Part shown: positions 8,510 to 17,525 of the stretch, piece by piece
How the letters are laid out: every line of letters starts with the position of its first letter
Position numbering within the stretch: position 1 is the first letter of the stretch
Assembly: GCA_965240325.2 (NCBI GenBank)
Contig: OZ251223.1
Coordinates: 2,418,001-2,482,000 of the forward strand
Length of the DNA: 64,000 nucleotides
Origin: Rebecca billardiae RCC1528
Lineage: Eukaryota; Haptophyta
Direction of reading: 5' to 3'
Position numbers and translations under genes: made by a program
The notes under the pieces: generated by a model
What the model saw: only the letters and a program-made list of their open reading frames with translations
Databases searched by the model: none
What the model was told of the DNA's origin: nothing

Positions 8510-10906
8510 TCACGTCTGGGTCGAAGAGCCTTCAGGCGAGGCGCTGAGGCGGCGCTGCCACTCGGCGAGGCCGACCACGTGCACAGTGGCGTTACCAGCA
8601 CCATTGCCGCCGCCCTGTGCCGGAGACTGCCGCGTGCCCTCGTCGTCGGCGCTGGCAGAGGCACCGGCGGCGCGAGCGAGGGCGGCCTCCGACGGCCGCC
8701 ACGCCTCGAGCGGCTTGAGCGTCGCATACGCGCGCGCCGCGGACGTCGCGCCGCGCCAGGGCCCGCCCGCCTCGTGCACGCGCAGCCGTATCTGCCGCCA
8801 GTCGTCGTGCAGCTCTGGGTGCAGGTGGGGCAGCTGGATGCGCGTGAGGCGGCGCACCAGCCGCTGCTGCAGCGGGTGCGCCACCTCCGTCCACTCGATG
8901 CGCTCGAGCACGCACGCTGTCGGCTCGAACTCGGAGCGGCCGCCCGTGTGCGCGCGCCGGATGGCCTGCTGCCCGTCCTGCCCCATCGGCGTCCATGTGC
9001 CCGCGTACACCACCTCGGTCTCGCTGTAGCTGACGCGCACGACGCGGCCGATCACCGCGACGCGCCCCTTCATCCGCGTGCACTCGAGCGCGAGCCGCGA
9101 CGACACCGCCGCCTTGCCCAGCCAGCGGCCGCCGCCGAGCGCGTCGTACTGCACGTCGTCGGCGAGCAGCGCGCTCACGCGCACGTCGAGCGAGGCGTGC
9201 GAGCTCGCGCGGCCGCTCAGCGCGGGCGCGCCCCGCGCGGGCCGGTGCGCGTGGTGGTGGAAGTAGACAAAGTCGTGGTGCGTGAGCGGCGCGCCCACCA
9301 CTCGCTCGAGCGACTCGAGGGAGCCGTCCGCGCCCCACGTGGCGGCCTCGTGCACCTTGACGACCGAGCTGTCCGCCCACGCGTTCTCGTCCTGCGCGGC
9401 GATGGCGTAGCCAACGCTCGTGCCGCGCGGCGCGTCGGGCAGCCGCACCACCGGCTCCGCGCGCAGCACGCCCTTGCCCTCCGCGAGCGTGCGGCAGAAG
9501 CTCTCAATCTCAGCACCCACCTCGTCGCGCCCCTCGAGGGCGCGCTCGCTCGTCACGCCGCCCGGCTGCACGCTGGTGACGCGCAGCCGCACGCCCTCGG
9601 CGAGCACGTCGGCGTACGACGCGGCCTTGCCCGCGTGCAGCATGCGCACCAGCGCGGCGTGGAGCGCCTCCCACGTCGTCGTGGGCACCGCGGGAGCGCG
9701 CCCATCTGGCGAGGCGCGCAGCTCGCGCAGTGAAGCGCGCAGCTCGGCGGGGCTCGCGCCGCCGAGCCGCTCCGTCTGGCTCCCGGCACGCCGCCCGGCG
9801 CTCTGGGCACGCCGGGCGCGGGCGTGCCCGCCGGGCGCCGCGCGCGATGAGCGCGCGTCGAGCAGCCTGTCCGAGAAGGACAGCGCGCGCACCACCTCCT
9901 GGCGCCTCGCTTTGCGATCGGCGTCGGGTTCCGCGTCGGACGAGGGCGGGGCCGGCTGCGCGCCGCCGCCGTTCGGCGTGCTGCGTGCGCCGTCGTCGGC
10001 GCGTTCGGCCGCGCCCTGCGCCGCAGGCTGGAAAGAGACGATCGCGTGCGTGATGGCGCGCACGGCCGTGCGCTCGTCGTTCCAGCACAGCGTCTCCTGC
10101 AGCACCGTCTGGCCGTCAGCCGCGCGCGGCGCGCCGGCGCGCGCCGCGCCGGGTGGCACAAAGCGGCCGCTGATCGTGACCTGCGACGCATTGGGCGAGA
10201 GCTCGATGCCGTCGGTGATGTGGCGCACGCGACCGCGCATGCGCACCGCGAGCTTGCCCAGCTCCTCGCCCACCGCGCTCTTGCCGCGCACCACCCGCCC
10301 GCCCGCGGTGAAGAGCTGCACGTCCGGGTGCAGGCGGTCGAGCACACCCACCCACTTGTCGCCGTCGGCGAGCGTGTTCACCCACTCGCGGTGCGTGGGC
10401 GGCGCCGGGTCGACGCGGACGATGCGCTCGATCAGCCCCTTCTCGCTCCACGAGATACGCTCCGCCACTCGGAACGGCTCGCGGCGCCCCTTGGCGCGGG
10501 GCGCGCTGCGGAAGGTTGTCTTTGTCTCGCCGAGCGCCGTCAGCGACACGGACTCGATGTGCGCGATGCGCCCAGCGTGCACGCGCTCCGCGACCGTGCG
10601 CAGCTTCTCAAGCACGCTGTCACGCCCTCGCACCAGCTCGTGGTGCGCGCGCGGCGCGCCGGGGCCTGCGCGCTGCTCGAGCACCACGTCGAGCGTCAGC
10701 AGCCGCTTGATGTCCACAAACTTGGCGCGGTCGCAGAGGTGGACGAAGATCTCGTGCTGGCTCGCGACGTTGTACACGCGCCCTTTCGCGTCCACCCGCT
10801 CGCCGCGCCGCACACTCGCGCCATCGTCCTCGGCCGGCAGGCCCGCAACATCCGGCTCCGATGCGTCGCCAGAACCATCATCGCGCGGCGCGTCGTCAGC
10901 CGCCAT
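8510..10906 (-). CDS. Protein with four tandem NTF2/SnoaL-like units
   Basis: A 798-residue intronless protein from the ATG at 10904-10906. Four units of about 120 residues share the pattern 'helix ... L..DV.l ... G+..v...L......V.GRI.HI..v.l.......... RI.W...G.I.RI.RV.....': about residues 47-172 (GRIAHIESVSL; ISWSEKGLIERIVRV), 173-300 (GRVRHITDGIEL), 425-560 and 580-705 (GRVAVIGRVVRVSYS; IEWTEVAHPLQQRLVRRL). This cone-shaped alpha+beta pattern matches NTF2-like/SnoaL domains, which bind small ligands or act as scaffolds. A low-complexity Ala/Arg linker separates units 2 and 3. No signal peptide or membrane helix. I infer a cytosolic scaffold or binding protein; substrate unknown. Confidence 0.55.
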   Translation of the reverse strand: MAADDAPRDDGSGDASEPDVAGLPAEDDGASVRRGERVDAKGRVYNVASQHEIFVHLCDRAKFVDIKRLLTLDVVLEQRAGPGAPRAHHELVRGRDSVLEKLRTVAERVHAGRIAHIESVSLTALGETKTTFRSAPRAKGRREPFRVAERISWSEKGLIERIVRVDPAPPTHREWVNTLADGDKWVGVLDRLHPDVQLFTAGGRVVRGKSAVGEELGKLAVRMRGRVRHITDGIELSPNASQVTISGRFVPPGAARAGAPRAADGQTVLQETLCWNDERTAVRAITHAIVSFQPAAQGAAERADDGARSTPNGGGAQPAPPSSDAEPDADRKARRQEVVRALSFSDRLLDARSSRAAPGGHARARRAQSAGRRAGSQTERLGGASPAELRASLRELRASPDGRAPAVPTTTWEALHAALVRMLHAGKAASYADVLAEGVRLRVTSVQPGGVTSERALEGRDEVGAEIESFCRTLAEGKGVLRAEPVVRLPDAPRGTSVGYAIAAQDENAWADSSVVKVHEAATWGADGSLESLERVVGAPLTHHDFVYFHHHAHRPARGAPALSGRASSHASLDVRVSALLADDVQYDALGGGRWLGKAAVSSRLALECTRMKGRVAVIGRVVRVSYSETEVVYAGTWTPMGQDGQQAIRRAHTGGRSEFEPTACVLERIEWTEVAHPLQQRLVRRLTRIQLPHLHPELHDDWRQIRLRVHEAGGPWRGATSAARAYATLKPLEAWRPSEAALARAAGASASADDEGTRQSPAQGGGNGAGNATVHVVGLAEWQRRLSASPEGSSTQT

Positions 10907-11096
10907 CGCTGCTGCTTCGCCGCGATAACGGCGCAGTCCGGTGCTTTCACGATGAATAAAAAGGCGCGGAGAATTGAGCAGATCGAATTACCAAATTGGC
11001 CCGCCGAGAAATGCCAGCCATGGACAGCTCAAGGCGCGAATCCGAAGCTAAAAACAGTAACTACCCCATTATAATAAGCTAACTACGACTGACTAT

Positions 11097-11122
11097 CTCG
11101 CCTACCTGAGCTGTGTGCGTCT
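11097..11122 (-). repeat. Dispersed 3'-flank motif, copy 2 (core only)
   Basis: On the minus strand it reads AGACGCACACAGCTCAGG and then TAGGCGAG, matching copies at 8327-8367 and 42366-42414. It lies 170 bases past the stop of the gene ending at 11292, in sense orientation. Confidence 0.7.
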
Positions 11123-11139
11123 GGAGCGGGCATTGCTCT

Positions 11140-11240
11140 GCCACCAACGCCGACTTGTCGACGATCGCGGGTGCTGCTGCCGACGAATCAGGAGACCAGC
11201 GCCGTCATGACTGTCGTCCCATTAAATCATGGACTCAGTC
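11140..11240. repeat. Dispersed ~100-bp repeat, copy 1
   Basis: Shares GCCACCAACGCCGACTT, GTCGACGATCG, GCCGACGAATCAGGAGACC and TTAAATCAT in the same order with 52245-52360, with small indels. No coding potential; probably a short non-autonomous element. Confidence 0.75.
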
Positions 11241-11291
11241 ATCGCCGTCTCAAAGTCAAAGTGTCTGTACCATGCTGCGTACTGTCAAGGC

Positions 11292-12644
11292 TCAGGCGGT
11301 GGCAGATCGGACGGCCTCGCCGGCGATGATGTCGTCCAGCTCACCGTCGTCGATCATACGCCCGAGCGCCTCATCAGTGACGCATGCAGTGTCGCAAAAC
11401 GTCTCCCACGGGATCCCCGCCGCCAGCGCAGGGATGAGACTGGTCGCACTCCGCGTGTCGGCATCAGCGTCGGCGTCACCATCGCCGTTGGGGAAGCGAG
11501 CCAGCATGGAGCAGGGGCCAGCGGCACGCGGCGCCGCTGCGCGTGCCTCGCCTTGCCGCGCATGCTCGCGTGGCGGAGACGGCATAGTCTCCTGTGGCAG
11601 GGCGGCGCATGGCTTCTCTGAAGCCGTCGCACCGCCGCACCACTCTGCGTCGGCTGTCCGTGCGCGCGGCCTGCCTGAAGGCGGCAGGGGCTTGAGGCGC
11701 ACGGAGGTCCACACCGTGCGGCCCCGCTGCTGCACCACCATGCGGCCGTCGAGCGCGTACTCCTTCGCCTCGCCACCGTGATGGAGGCGAATGGTCGCAT
11801 CGGCCCGTGCGTGCCCGTGCTGTGCCACCTCCGTGGGGACGAAACCCGTCGAATCCAGCGAGATCTGCTGCCACATGCTGCTGATCACTCCGCTCAGCAC
11901 GCGCGCATTGCGCGGCGTGCGCGTGAGCTCGTTGACCAACTCGAATCCGCTCGGAGGTGGCTGGACGCCAACCGTGTCGGCGGCCGGTGTGTCATGCCAC
12001 GTCGTGGGTTGCACCACGATCCGATTGCGCCCGTGCTCGAAGCACCGCGTGATCACCAGCCCGCCGTCCACGTGCCACTCCTGCAGGAACTGCGGGATGC
12101 CAATCGATGCTGGCATGGTCTGCGCTCTGCCGCGCGACTCCGCGCCGACCGCCTCGGCGTGCAGCGCCTCACTGGGCTCGACGGCGTGCCGTTGGGCTAC
12201 GCTGGCAGCGAGAGCCATCGAGCGCCTGTCGCGCGTGCCGCGCGCGCTGAGGATGAGCTGTCGCAGCACCGCGAGCTGGGCGGGGCGATAGCTACGGAGT
12301 GAGTCCAGCACGCTGCCGACAAGCGGGACGACGCGCAGCCGGAAGAGCGAGGCGGGTACGACGACAGGGTGCGTGTGGCTGGTCGTAGGAGCGGCGTGGC
12401 TCCCACGCTCGTCGTGCGTCGCACTGCCCTCTGTAAGCAGGGTGCACATGGCCGGGGCCAGCCACGCGGGTGACGCGGCGTTGCTCCGCCGGTGGGCCGA
12501 TACCTGAGCGCTGCATCGCAGCCCGCGCGCACGACAACGTGAACAGGTCGCTGGACAGGTCGATGAAGGGCCTGTGGGGCGGTCACAGCGCAGCTTTGCG
12601 CGTTGGCACTCCCAGCATGCGCTCGCATGCGCGGGCTTGCACAT
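11292..12644 (-). CDS. Zn2Cys6 (fungal-type binuclear cluster) transcription factor
   Basis: A 450-residue protein from the ATG at 12642-12644, chosen because it puts the zinc cluster at the N terminus; the frame is open 47 codons further up without need. Residues 11-45 contain six cysteines spaced C-x2-C-x6-C then C-x2-C-x6-C (CWECQRAKLRC and CSRCRARGLRC), with the Lys/Arg-rich first loop of Gal4-type DNA-binding domains. An extra Cys sits in the linker between halves. The middle part (residues 170-310) has a soluble mixed fold I do not recognise; the C terminus is acidic (DDGELDDIIAGE), suggestive of an activation region. Zn2Cys6 factors are abundant in fungi and sparse in algae. Divergent from the ZC2HC gene at 12825 with 180 bp between starts. 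Confidence 0.75.
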   Translation of the reverse strand: MCKPAHASACWECQRAKLRCDRPTGPSSTCPATCSRCRARGLRCSAQVSAHRRSNAASPAWLAPAMCTLLTEGSATHDERGSHAAPTTSHTHPVVVPASLFRLRVVPLVGSVLDSLRSYRPAQLAVLRQLILSARGTRDRRSMALAASVAQRHAVEPSEALHAEAVGAESRGRAQTMPASIGIPQFLQEWHVDGGLVITRCFEHGRNRIVVQPTTWHDTPAADTVGVQPPPSGFELVNELTRTPRNARVLSGVISSMWQQISLDSTGFVPTEVAQHGHARADATIRLHHGGEAKEYALDGRMVVQQRGRTVWTSVRLKPLPPSGRPRARTADAEWCGGATASEKPCAALPQETMPSPPREHARQGEARAAAPRAAGPCSMLARFPNGDGDADADADTRSATSLIPALAAGIPWETFCDTACVTDEALGRMIDDGELDDIIAGEAVRSATA

Positions 12645-12824
12645 CAGTGCCGGCCGGGGGTGGCGGCCGGAAGCACAGTCTGCGTTCTTGATCGGTCGGT
12701 GTTTTTGACTTTTTTCGGGCCGAGGAATCCACCGCGACGACGACGTCCCACGGACGTCGGACGGTGCCCGTGCCAAAATGACCATATCAAATGCCCAAAT
12801 TTGAAGGCGGCGTCAACGGCAGCC
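12645..12824. promoter_or_regulatory. Divergent promoter between two zinc-finger genes
   Basis: 180 bp between outward-facing ATGs at 12644 and 12825. It includes the pyrimidine-rich TTTTTGACTTTTTTCGG and CCAAAATGACCATATCAAATG. The early out-of-frame ATGs in this stretch would be short upstream ORFs if transcribed. Confidence 0.4.
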
Positions 12825-14420
12825 ATGGACGCGCGGCAGGTGCAAGGCACAGCGACGCTGCAGCTGGGGCAGTTCGCAACCGAGTACACAATCACCGCAC
12901 TCGCGAGCGAGCTCGTGCCTCTCATCTCGGCCGCGATCGCCGACGAGCTCAAGCGGCACATCACCGCCTCCCTGCAGCCGATCCGCGACGACATCCGCGC
13001 GCTCGCGATGCAGGCGCGCCCAGCGGCGGGTGGTGCAGGCGGCGAGGTGGGGGCCGGCGGTGACGGGCGATCCATCGTGTTCATCTGCGACCCCACCGTC
13101 AGCGCACCCACGTACGAGTCCGTCGGCCCCGCGCCCACGCCAGCCGCGCGGCAGGTGCCGGAGGACCAAGCGCCACAGCCCCGTTGGGCCACGCCGGCGC
13201 CCACGGAGCCCGAGCGGGGCCCTGAGAGTGCGGCGGCGGCGGAGCCCCCGAGCGCGCACCGTGCGACGCTCTCGGCCGCACCGCCGGCCCCAGCTTCCCA
13301 GCGCATCCCGCCGCCACCGGCGACCGACGCGCGACCCGCGTCCTCGGCAGACCGGGCGGCGACGGACGCTGCGGCATCTCCTCGGATGCCGAGTGATCGG
13401 CCCATCCCAGTGATGCGCGTTCCTACTCCTCGCGAGCGGCCTCTGCCCGGGCCGCCGCGCGCGGCAGATCTCGGCCCCGAGGTGCAGCCGCTGGGCGAGC
13501 TCGCTACCTGCTCGGTGCGGCCGCGCGCGCGCGTGCGCGTGCGCCGATGCCGCGATGCCCTCTCGTAGGCATCCCAGGCCCATTGCGCCGCCCTCACCGC
13601 CGCCACATCTCCCGTCCACCTGGGCGCGGCGCGGCCGCAGGTGTGCGGCCGGCAGTTCGCGGCGGCGCGGCTCGCGCGGCACGAGGCCATCTGCGCCAAG
13701 TCGCACGCCAAGAAGAAGCCCGCCGACAGCGAGGAGCGGGGTGCCTCGCTCTCAGGCGCGAAGGACGTCGAGAACGAACGCGCCACGCCCTCGCCGCCGC
13801 CTGCCAGGCCACGGGTGCGCACTACGGGATGCGCGTGCGCACGCCCGGGCGTTCTGGGTGGACGCCCGTGCGTGGCTGCCTCTTCACATGCCGCGCGGCC
13901 GCCCTGCGCGCACCATGCCCCTCGTGACGCCGCTCCCCACCGCCGCGCGCACTCCCTTCCCTGTCGTGCGCCCCGCTCGGCCCCGCAGCCAGCCGCCAGC
14001 GCGCTGGGCGGGCCGCGGGGCGGAGATATGGAGCGCGTGCCTTGCCCGCACTGCGGCCGCAAGTTTGGCCCTGAAGCGGCCGAGCGCCACATCCCGATCT
14101 GTGAGCGCAACGCGGACAAGGCTCGCATCCGCGAGCTGACTAAGGAGGCGTCGTTCGCGCCGCCCGAGCGCCCGGGCGCGCACGGCGCAGCCCGAGGCAA
14201 GAGGCGACCCACATCGCTGGCGGGCGCGCAGCAACCGAGGCGCGCGCAGTCGGCCGGGCGACAGCGACTGTCTTCAACGACGTCGAACGTGCCAGGACAG
14301 TTCGATGCCTCGGCCTCGTCGATGGCCTCGTCGACAAGCGGCACGCACCATCACCGCATGCGCGCATCGATGGGCGGAGGAGCGTCTGCATTGCGCCCGC
14401 ACCATGCTGAGTATGAGTAA
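12825..14420 (+). CDS. ZC2HC1-type (C2HC) zinc-finger protein, spliced
   Basis: Exon 1 is 12825-13514, exon 2 starts at 13641. The intron (13515-13640, 126 bp, GTGCGG...GCCGCAG) is phase 0 and rebuilds the first finger exactly: ATC-S joined to VCGRQF, giving C-x2-C-x12-H-x3-C (CSVCGRQF...RHEAIC). A second finger, CPHCGRKFGPEAAERHIPIC, lies near residue 360. Paired fingers of this type are the hallmark of ZC2HC1 proteins. A second intron, 13815-13988 (174 bp, GTGCGC...CCCGCAG, phase 0), is possible and would remove a Cys/His/Pro-rich stretch unlike the rest; I am unsure whether it is used. Without it the protein has 489 residues. N-terminal 80 residues are helical (LGQFATEYTITALASELV); the rest is Pro/Ala-rich. 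Function of the family is poorly known. Confidence 0.75.
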
Positions 14421-14488
14421 CTGAGTCCATTAGGGCCGTGCGCCCTCAACTTCGTTGTTCACTACCCGAAGATCGGCGTAGCCGCGAT

Positions 14489-14522
<34 letters not shown>

Positions 14523-14793
14523 ATGCTGAACTATATATAGTTCAGCATCAATATATATATATATATATAAATTATTATGGGCGGCGCGCAGATGCAGGGA
14601 TGATTAATGCTGCATGCTGTCTGCTGACGATTCATTAATATGATTATGAAGCGGCCACTACGCCGTACTCGTCGACTCGCTACTCGTGAGTCTCGTCAGT
14701 CTCGACGAGCCGGACTACGACGCGAGACTCAAGACTACGTCCTCTGCTGAGTGCTACCGTGTCCAGCTGTCGTCATCGGAGTCGTCATCATCA
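14421..14793. other. Convergent 3' spacer with a long AT palindrome
   Basis: It lies between the 3' ends of a plus- and a minus-strand gene. It holds the palindrome at 14502-14569 and no gene. Confidence 0.6.
14502..14569. repeat. 68-bp perfect palindrome inside an (AT)n tract
   Basis: The non-repetitive core at 14521-14550 is TGATGCTGAACTATA followed by its exact reverse complement, with no spacer, and (AT)n arms extend the match 19 bases on each side. It could extrude as a cruciform or fold as a hairpin in RNA from either convergent gene. Confidence 0.9.
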
Positions 14794-17142
14794 TCATTGC
14801 ACCTGCCATGAGAAGGCAGGCAGCGCACGGAAGAGCGCCGTCCGCACGAGCTCGTTGAACTCGTTGAACGCGTCGAGCCCGTCGCCGCCCCAGTAGCCGT
14901 GGATGAGCGAGTCGATCATGCGCTTGTCCTCCTCGACGGACGCGTGCGCGTCGCGCGCGTCGAAGCGCGCGAGCACCGACTCGACCACCCGACGGTCGGC
15001 CTGCAGCGCGCGCAGGAACATGGCGCGCTCGGCGCGGTCCATCGTGATGTGCAGCTCGACGTCGTCGTACAGCTGCGAGCTCGCAATCTCGAAGAGGCAC
15101 CACGCGCGCGTGAGGGCGAGCGGGCTGTGCCACGGGTCGAGCACGATCACCGTGCGCCCGATGTACGCCTGGATGTCGCCGATCGCCTTCACGTCGCTCG
15201 CGACGTCCGACTGGCGCAGGCTGAGCACGTCGAGCCAGACGTACACGTCCGAGAGGCGCACCGAGTGCATCTCGGCGTGGAGGTCGATGGCGTCGAGCAG
15301 CTTGGCCCACGCGCACTGCTGCGCGTGGCTGACAAAGATGGTCGCCTCCGCGACGGCGGGGGAGCCATCGTCCGCGAGCGCGCCCGAATGCAGCTGCGCA
15401 AACGATGTGCCCGCCTCCGCGGTGAGCGCGCGCACGACCTTGCCCACCTCGTGCGTGCTCGTCGCCGAGGTGATGCCGTGCTCGGCGGCGAATGCGCCGA
15501 GGAAGCGGCGCGAGACGCCGAGCACGAGGGGCACCGCCTCGCCGCTGGAGGAGAGCGCGACGGGCGCGGTCCTGCGCGAGCGCGGCGGCGACGGCTGCTG
15601 CGGGGCCACCCTGGCCTCCGAACGGAACGACTGGCGCAGCGAGCGCGAGTCCTGCGCCGACAGCGGCGGCGGCAAGGTGTCCGATTGGAACGACGGGCGC
15701 ACCGAGCGCGAGTTCTCCGAGAGGCGCGGCGGCGTGGCTGGATGCGCCGAATGGCTGTCGTCCGCAGTGGCGCCGCACGCGCGCCGGACGAGCCGCCATG
15801 TCCGCCGGCGCAGCCAGTGCAGCGGCAGCTTGGGCACGCGTGTCGAGACCGGGTGCAGCGCGTAGGTCTGCACGTACCCCGTGCCGTTCAGCGCCACGAC
15901 GTACAGCAAAGTCGCGACCATCAGCACGTACGGCCAGTGGAGTGCCGGCAGCAGAAGGGCGGCGAGGAGAACTGAGGCGACGGACGCGCCAATCACCTGG
16001 CGCATCCGGCGGCGCAGCCGCATGCCGACGCCGACGGGGAGGCGCTGCGTCGATCGGCTGCCGCTGAGGCTGCGCACGAGCGCGTAGCTGGGCACCAGCA
16101 TCAGCAGCGGGCACACGAGGAGCACGCCGATGTCCCTCAGCCGCTCCGTCGTGTCGTCGTGCCACGCGTACAGGGCCGCGCCCGCGCACACGGTGGCGGC
16201 CAGCACGGCGGTCGCAAAGATGAGCGAGGGCTGGCGCATCGCGGGCCGCAGCTGCAGGCTGGCGAGGCCGCCGGTGTCGAGCGCGCTGCCGAGGTACACG
16301 AGGAAGAGCGCGCTCCCGAGCAGCCCGAGAGCCGCCTGCAGCGTGAGCAGCAGCGCGGCAGACTCCACGTCCAGCGTGCCGCGCGACCACAGCGGGTCGA
16401 CCACGCCCAGCGCCACGCGCACGAGGCCGGCGAGGATCTGCACGAGCATCATCACGTGCGCGATGTTGGCGCGGAGCCCGCCGTCCTCGCGAACGAAGGC
16501 GTACAGGTGGCAAGCGGCAAGCTCAACCAGCTCGAGCGAGTTGAGCGCGACCAGCGCCTGCCATGCGACGAGCGCGGGGGAGGAGCGCATGCGGTCCCAC
16601 CGCGTGGCCGAAGGCCGGACTCGGGCGTGCACGCGCGCGCCGGCGCGGAGGGAGGCGAGCAGGCCCTCGCCGGCGCGTTGCGTGATCTCGGCGGCCACGC
16701 CTGCGCTCGACTCCCTGCTGTCCCCGAGCACCCAGCACATCTTGCACCGGCCCGGTGTGGCGCCGAGCGCGACCGAGTCGTCCAGCCACGCGAGCCATGC
16801 GACTGCACCCTCGCGTGCGGCGCCGCGAGAGTGCATCTCGGCGCTGCACCGGCCCAGGTCGGGCTGGTCGTGCACAACAATGCGTCCGTGTAGCGACGCA
16901 TTATTGACTGCTGCGCTCGCCTCGCGCAGCGCGGGCGGGCACGCCGAATAGTCCCACGCGCTGCGCGCGGTCAGCACGAGCTGCGCGTCCACGTCAAACG
17001 CCACGGGAGCAAACGCGTACGCGCCAGCGAGCAGTCGCAGGCCGGCGAGCTCGGGCGGGGCAGTCACCACGAGGTCACCGGCGACACGGCTGACGAGCGC
17101 CGGCAGCACCACGGCCGCGCCGAGGATCCGTCGTCGCGGCAT
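14794..17142 (-). CDS. Seven-TM protein with lumenal N domain and C-terminal TIR-like domain
   Basis: 782 residues, intronless, from the ATG at 17140-17142. Residues 1-22 are a signal peptide. Residues 23-185 form an exposed domain with Cys and an N-x-S site (NNAS), partly resembling protease-associated domains. Residues about 190-420 contain seven hydrophobic helices (e.g. ALVAWQALVAL, MMLVQILAGLVRVALG, TLQAALGLLGSALFLVYLG, VLLVCPLLMLVPSYALV, LMVATLLYVVALNG). A disordered Ser/Arg-rich linker follows. Residues 598-720 are a TIR-like domain of the variant widespread in algae and oomycetes: ATIFVSHAQQCAWAKLLD, VYVWLDVLSLRQSD, TVIVLDPWHSPLALTRAWCL, then FEIASS. The topology (outside N, 7TM, inside signalling domain) is receptor-like. 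The Glu of WCLFE sits where catalytic TIRs have their NADase Glu, but activity is not established. Confidence 0.7.
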   Translation of the reverse strand: MPRRRILGAAVVLPALVSRVAGDLVVTAPPELAGLRLLAGAYAFAPVAFDVDAQLVLTARSAWDYSACPPALREASAAVNNASLHGRIVVHDQPDLGRCSAEMHSRGAAREGAVAWLAWLDDSVALGATPGRCKMCWVLGDSRESSAGVAAEITQRAGEGLLASLRAGARVHARVRPSATRWDRMRSSPALVAWQALVALNSLELVELAACHLYAFVREDGGLRANIAHVMMLVQILAGLVRVALGVVDPLWSRGTLDVESAALLLTLQAALGLLGSALFLVYLGSALDTGGLASLQLRPAMRQPSLIFATAVLAATVCAGAALYAWHDDTTERLRDIGVLLVCPLLMLVPSYALVRSLSGSRSTQRLPVGVGMRLRRRMRQVIGASVASVLLAALLLPALHWPYVLMVATLLYVVALNGTGYVQTYALHPVSTRVPKLPLHWLRRRTWRLVRRACGATADDSHSAHPATPPRLSENSRSVRPSFQSDTLPPPLSAQDSRSLRQSFRSEARVAPQQPSPPRSRRTAPVALSSSGEAVPLVLGVSRRFLGAFAAEHGITSATSTHEVGKVVRALTAEAGTSFAQLHSGALADDGSPAVAEATIFVSHAQQCAWAKLLDAIDLHAEMHSVRLSDVYVWLDVLSLRQSDVASDVKAIGDIQAYIGRTVIVLDPWHSPLALTRAWCLFEIASSQLYDDVELHITMDRAERAMFLRALQADRRVVESVLARFDARDAHASVEEDKRMIDSLIHGYWGGDGLDAFNEFNELVRTALFRALPAFSWQVQ

Positions 17143-17401
17143 GGAGGCCCTCGCGCCACCCCTGGTGACCGCTCCAGCTGGTCAAGTGGCAGGCGCAGCG
17201 CCACGAGCTCGTCGGCCGTGCGCTCCGCCGTCGTGGGCGAGAGCGGCGGGCTCTGCGCGTCGCCCACCTCGCCCTCCGAGGTCCTTGGTGAATCTTGGTG
17301 GGTCGACCACTGAGTTACCAGTAAAGAAACGGTTCAAGCCGATTGGTTGCGCCTGTTGGTTCATTTAGCTAACACCTTGTCTCATATCTGTAAGGTGCAA
17401 A
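17143..17401. other. Promoter region of the 7TM-TIR gene
   Basis: 5' flank of the minus-strand gene. An overlapping short frame (17064-17267, minus) starting MGDAQSPPLSP has host-like codons and may be an upstream ORF. Nothing else is recognised. Confidence 0.35.
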
Positions 17402-17525
17402 ACGACCTTACTGTACCTCAATACTGTACCTGCTCGCTTACAGTCATGAACAGTTTACTCCCTACGACCTTACTGTACCTCAATACTGTACCTGCTCGCT
17501 TACAGTCATGAACAGTTTACTCCCT
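17402..17525. repeat. 62-bp tandem duplication
   Basis: Two copies, 17402-17463 and 17464-17525, starting ACGACCTTACTGTACC and including CAGTCATGAACAGTTTAC. They appear identical, so the duplication is recent. It duplicates the ATG that begins the LINE reading frame. Confidence 0.9.

Larger units (their letters stand above)
10907..11291. other. Spacer with two dispersed repeats
   Basis: The 5' flank of the NTF2-repeat gene and 3' flank of the Zn2Cys6 gene. It contains the motif copy at 11097-11122 and a 100-bp dispersed repeat at 11140-11240; no gene is seen. Confidence 0.6.

Noticed and set aside
17281-17380. tRNA-like GGTTCAAGCC
   Set aside because: No matching acceptor, D- or anticodon stems could be drawn around it.
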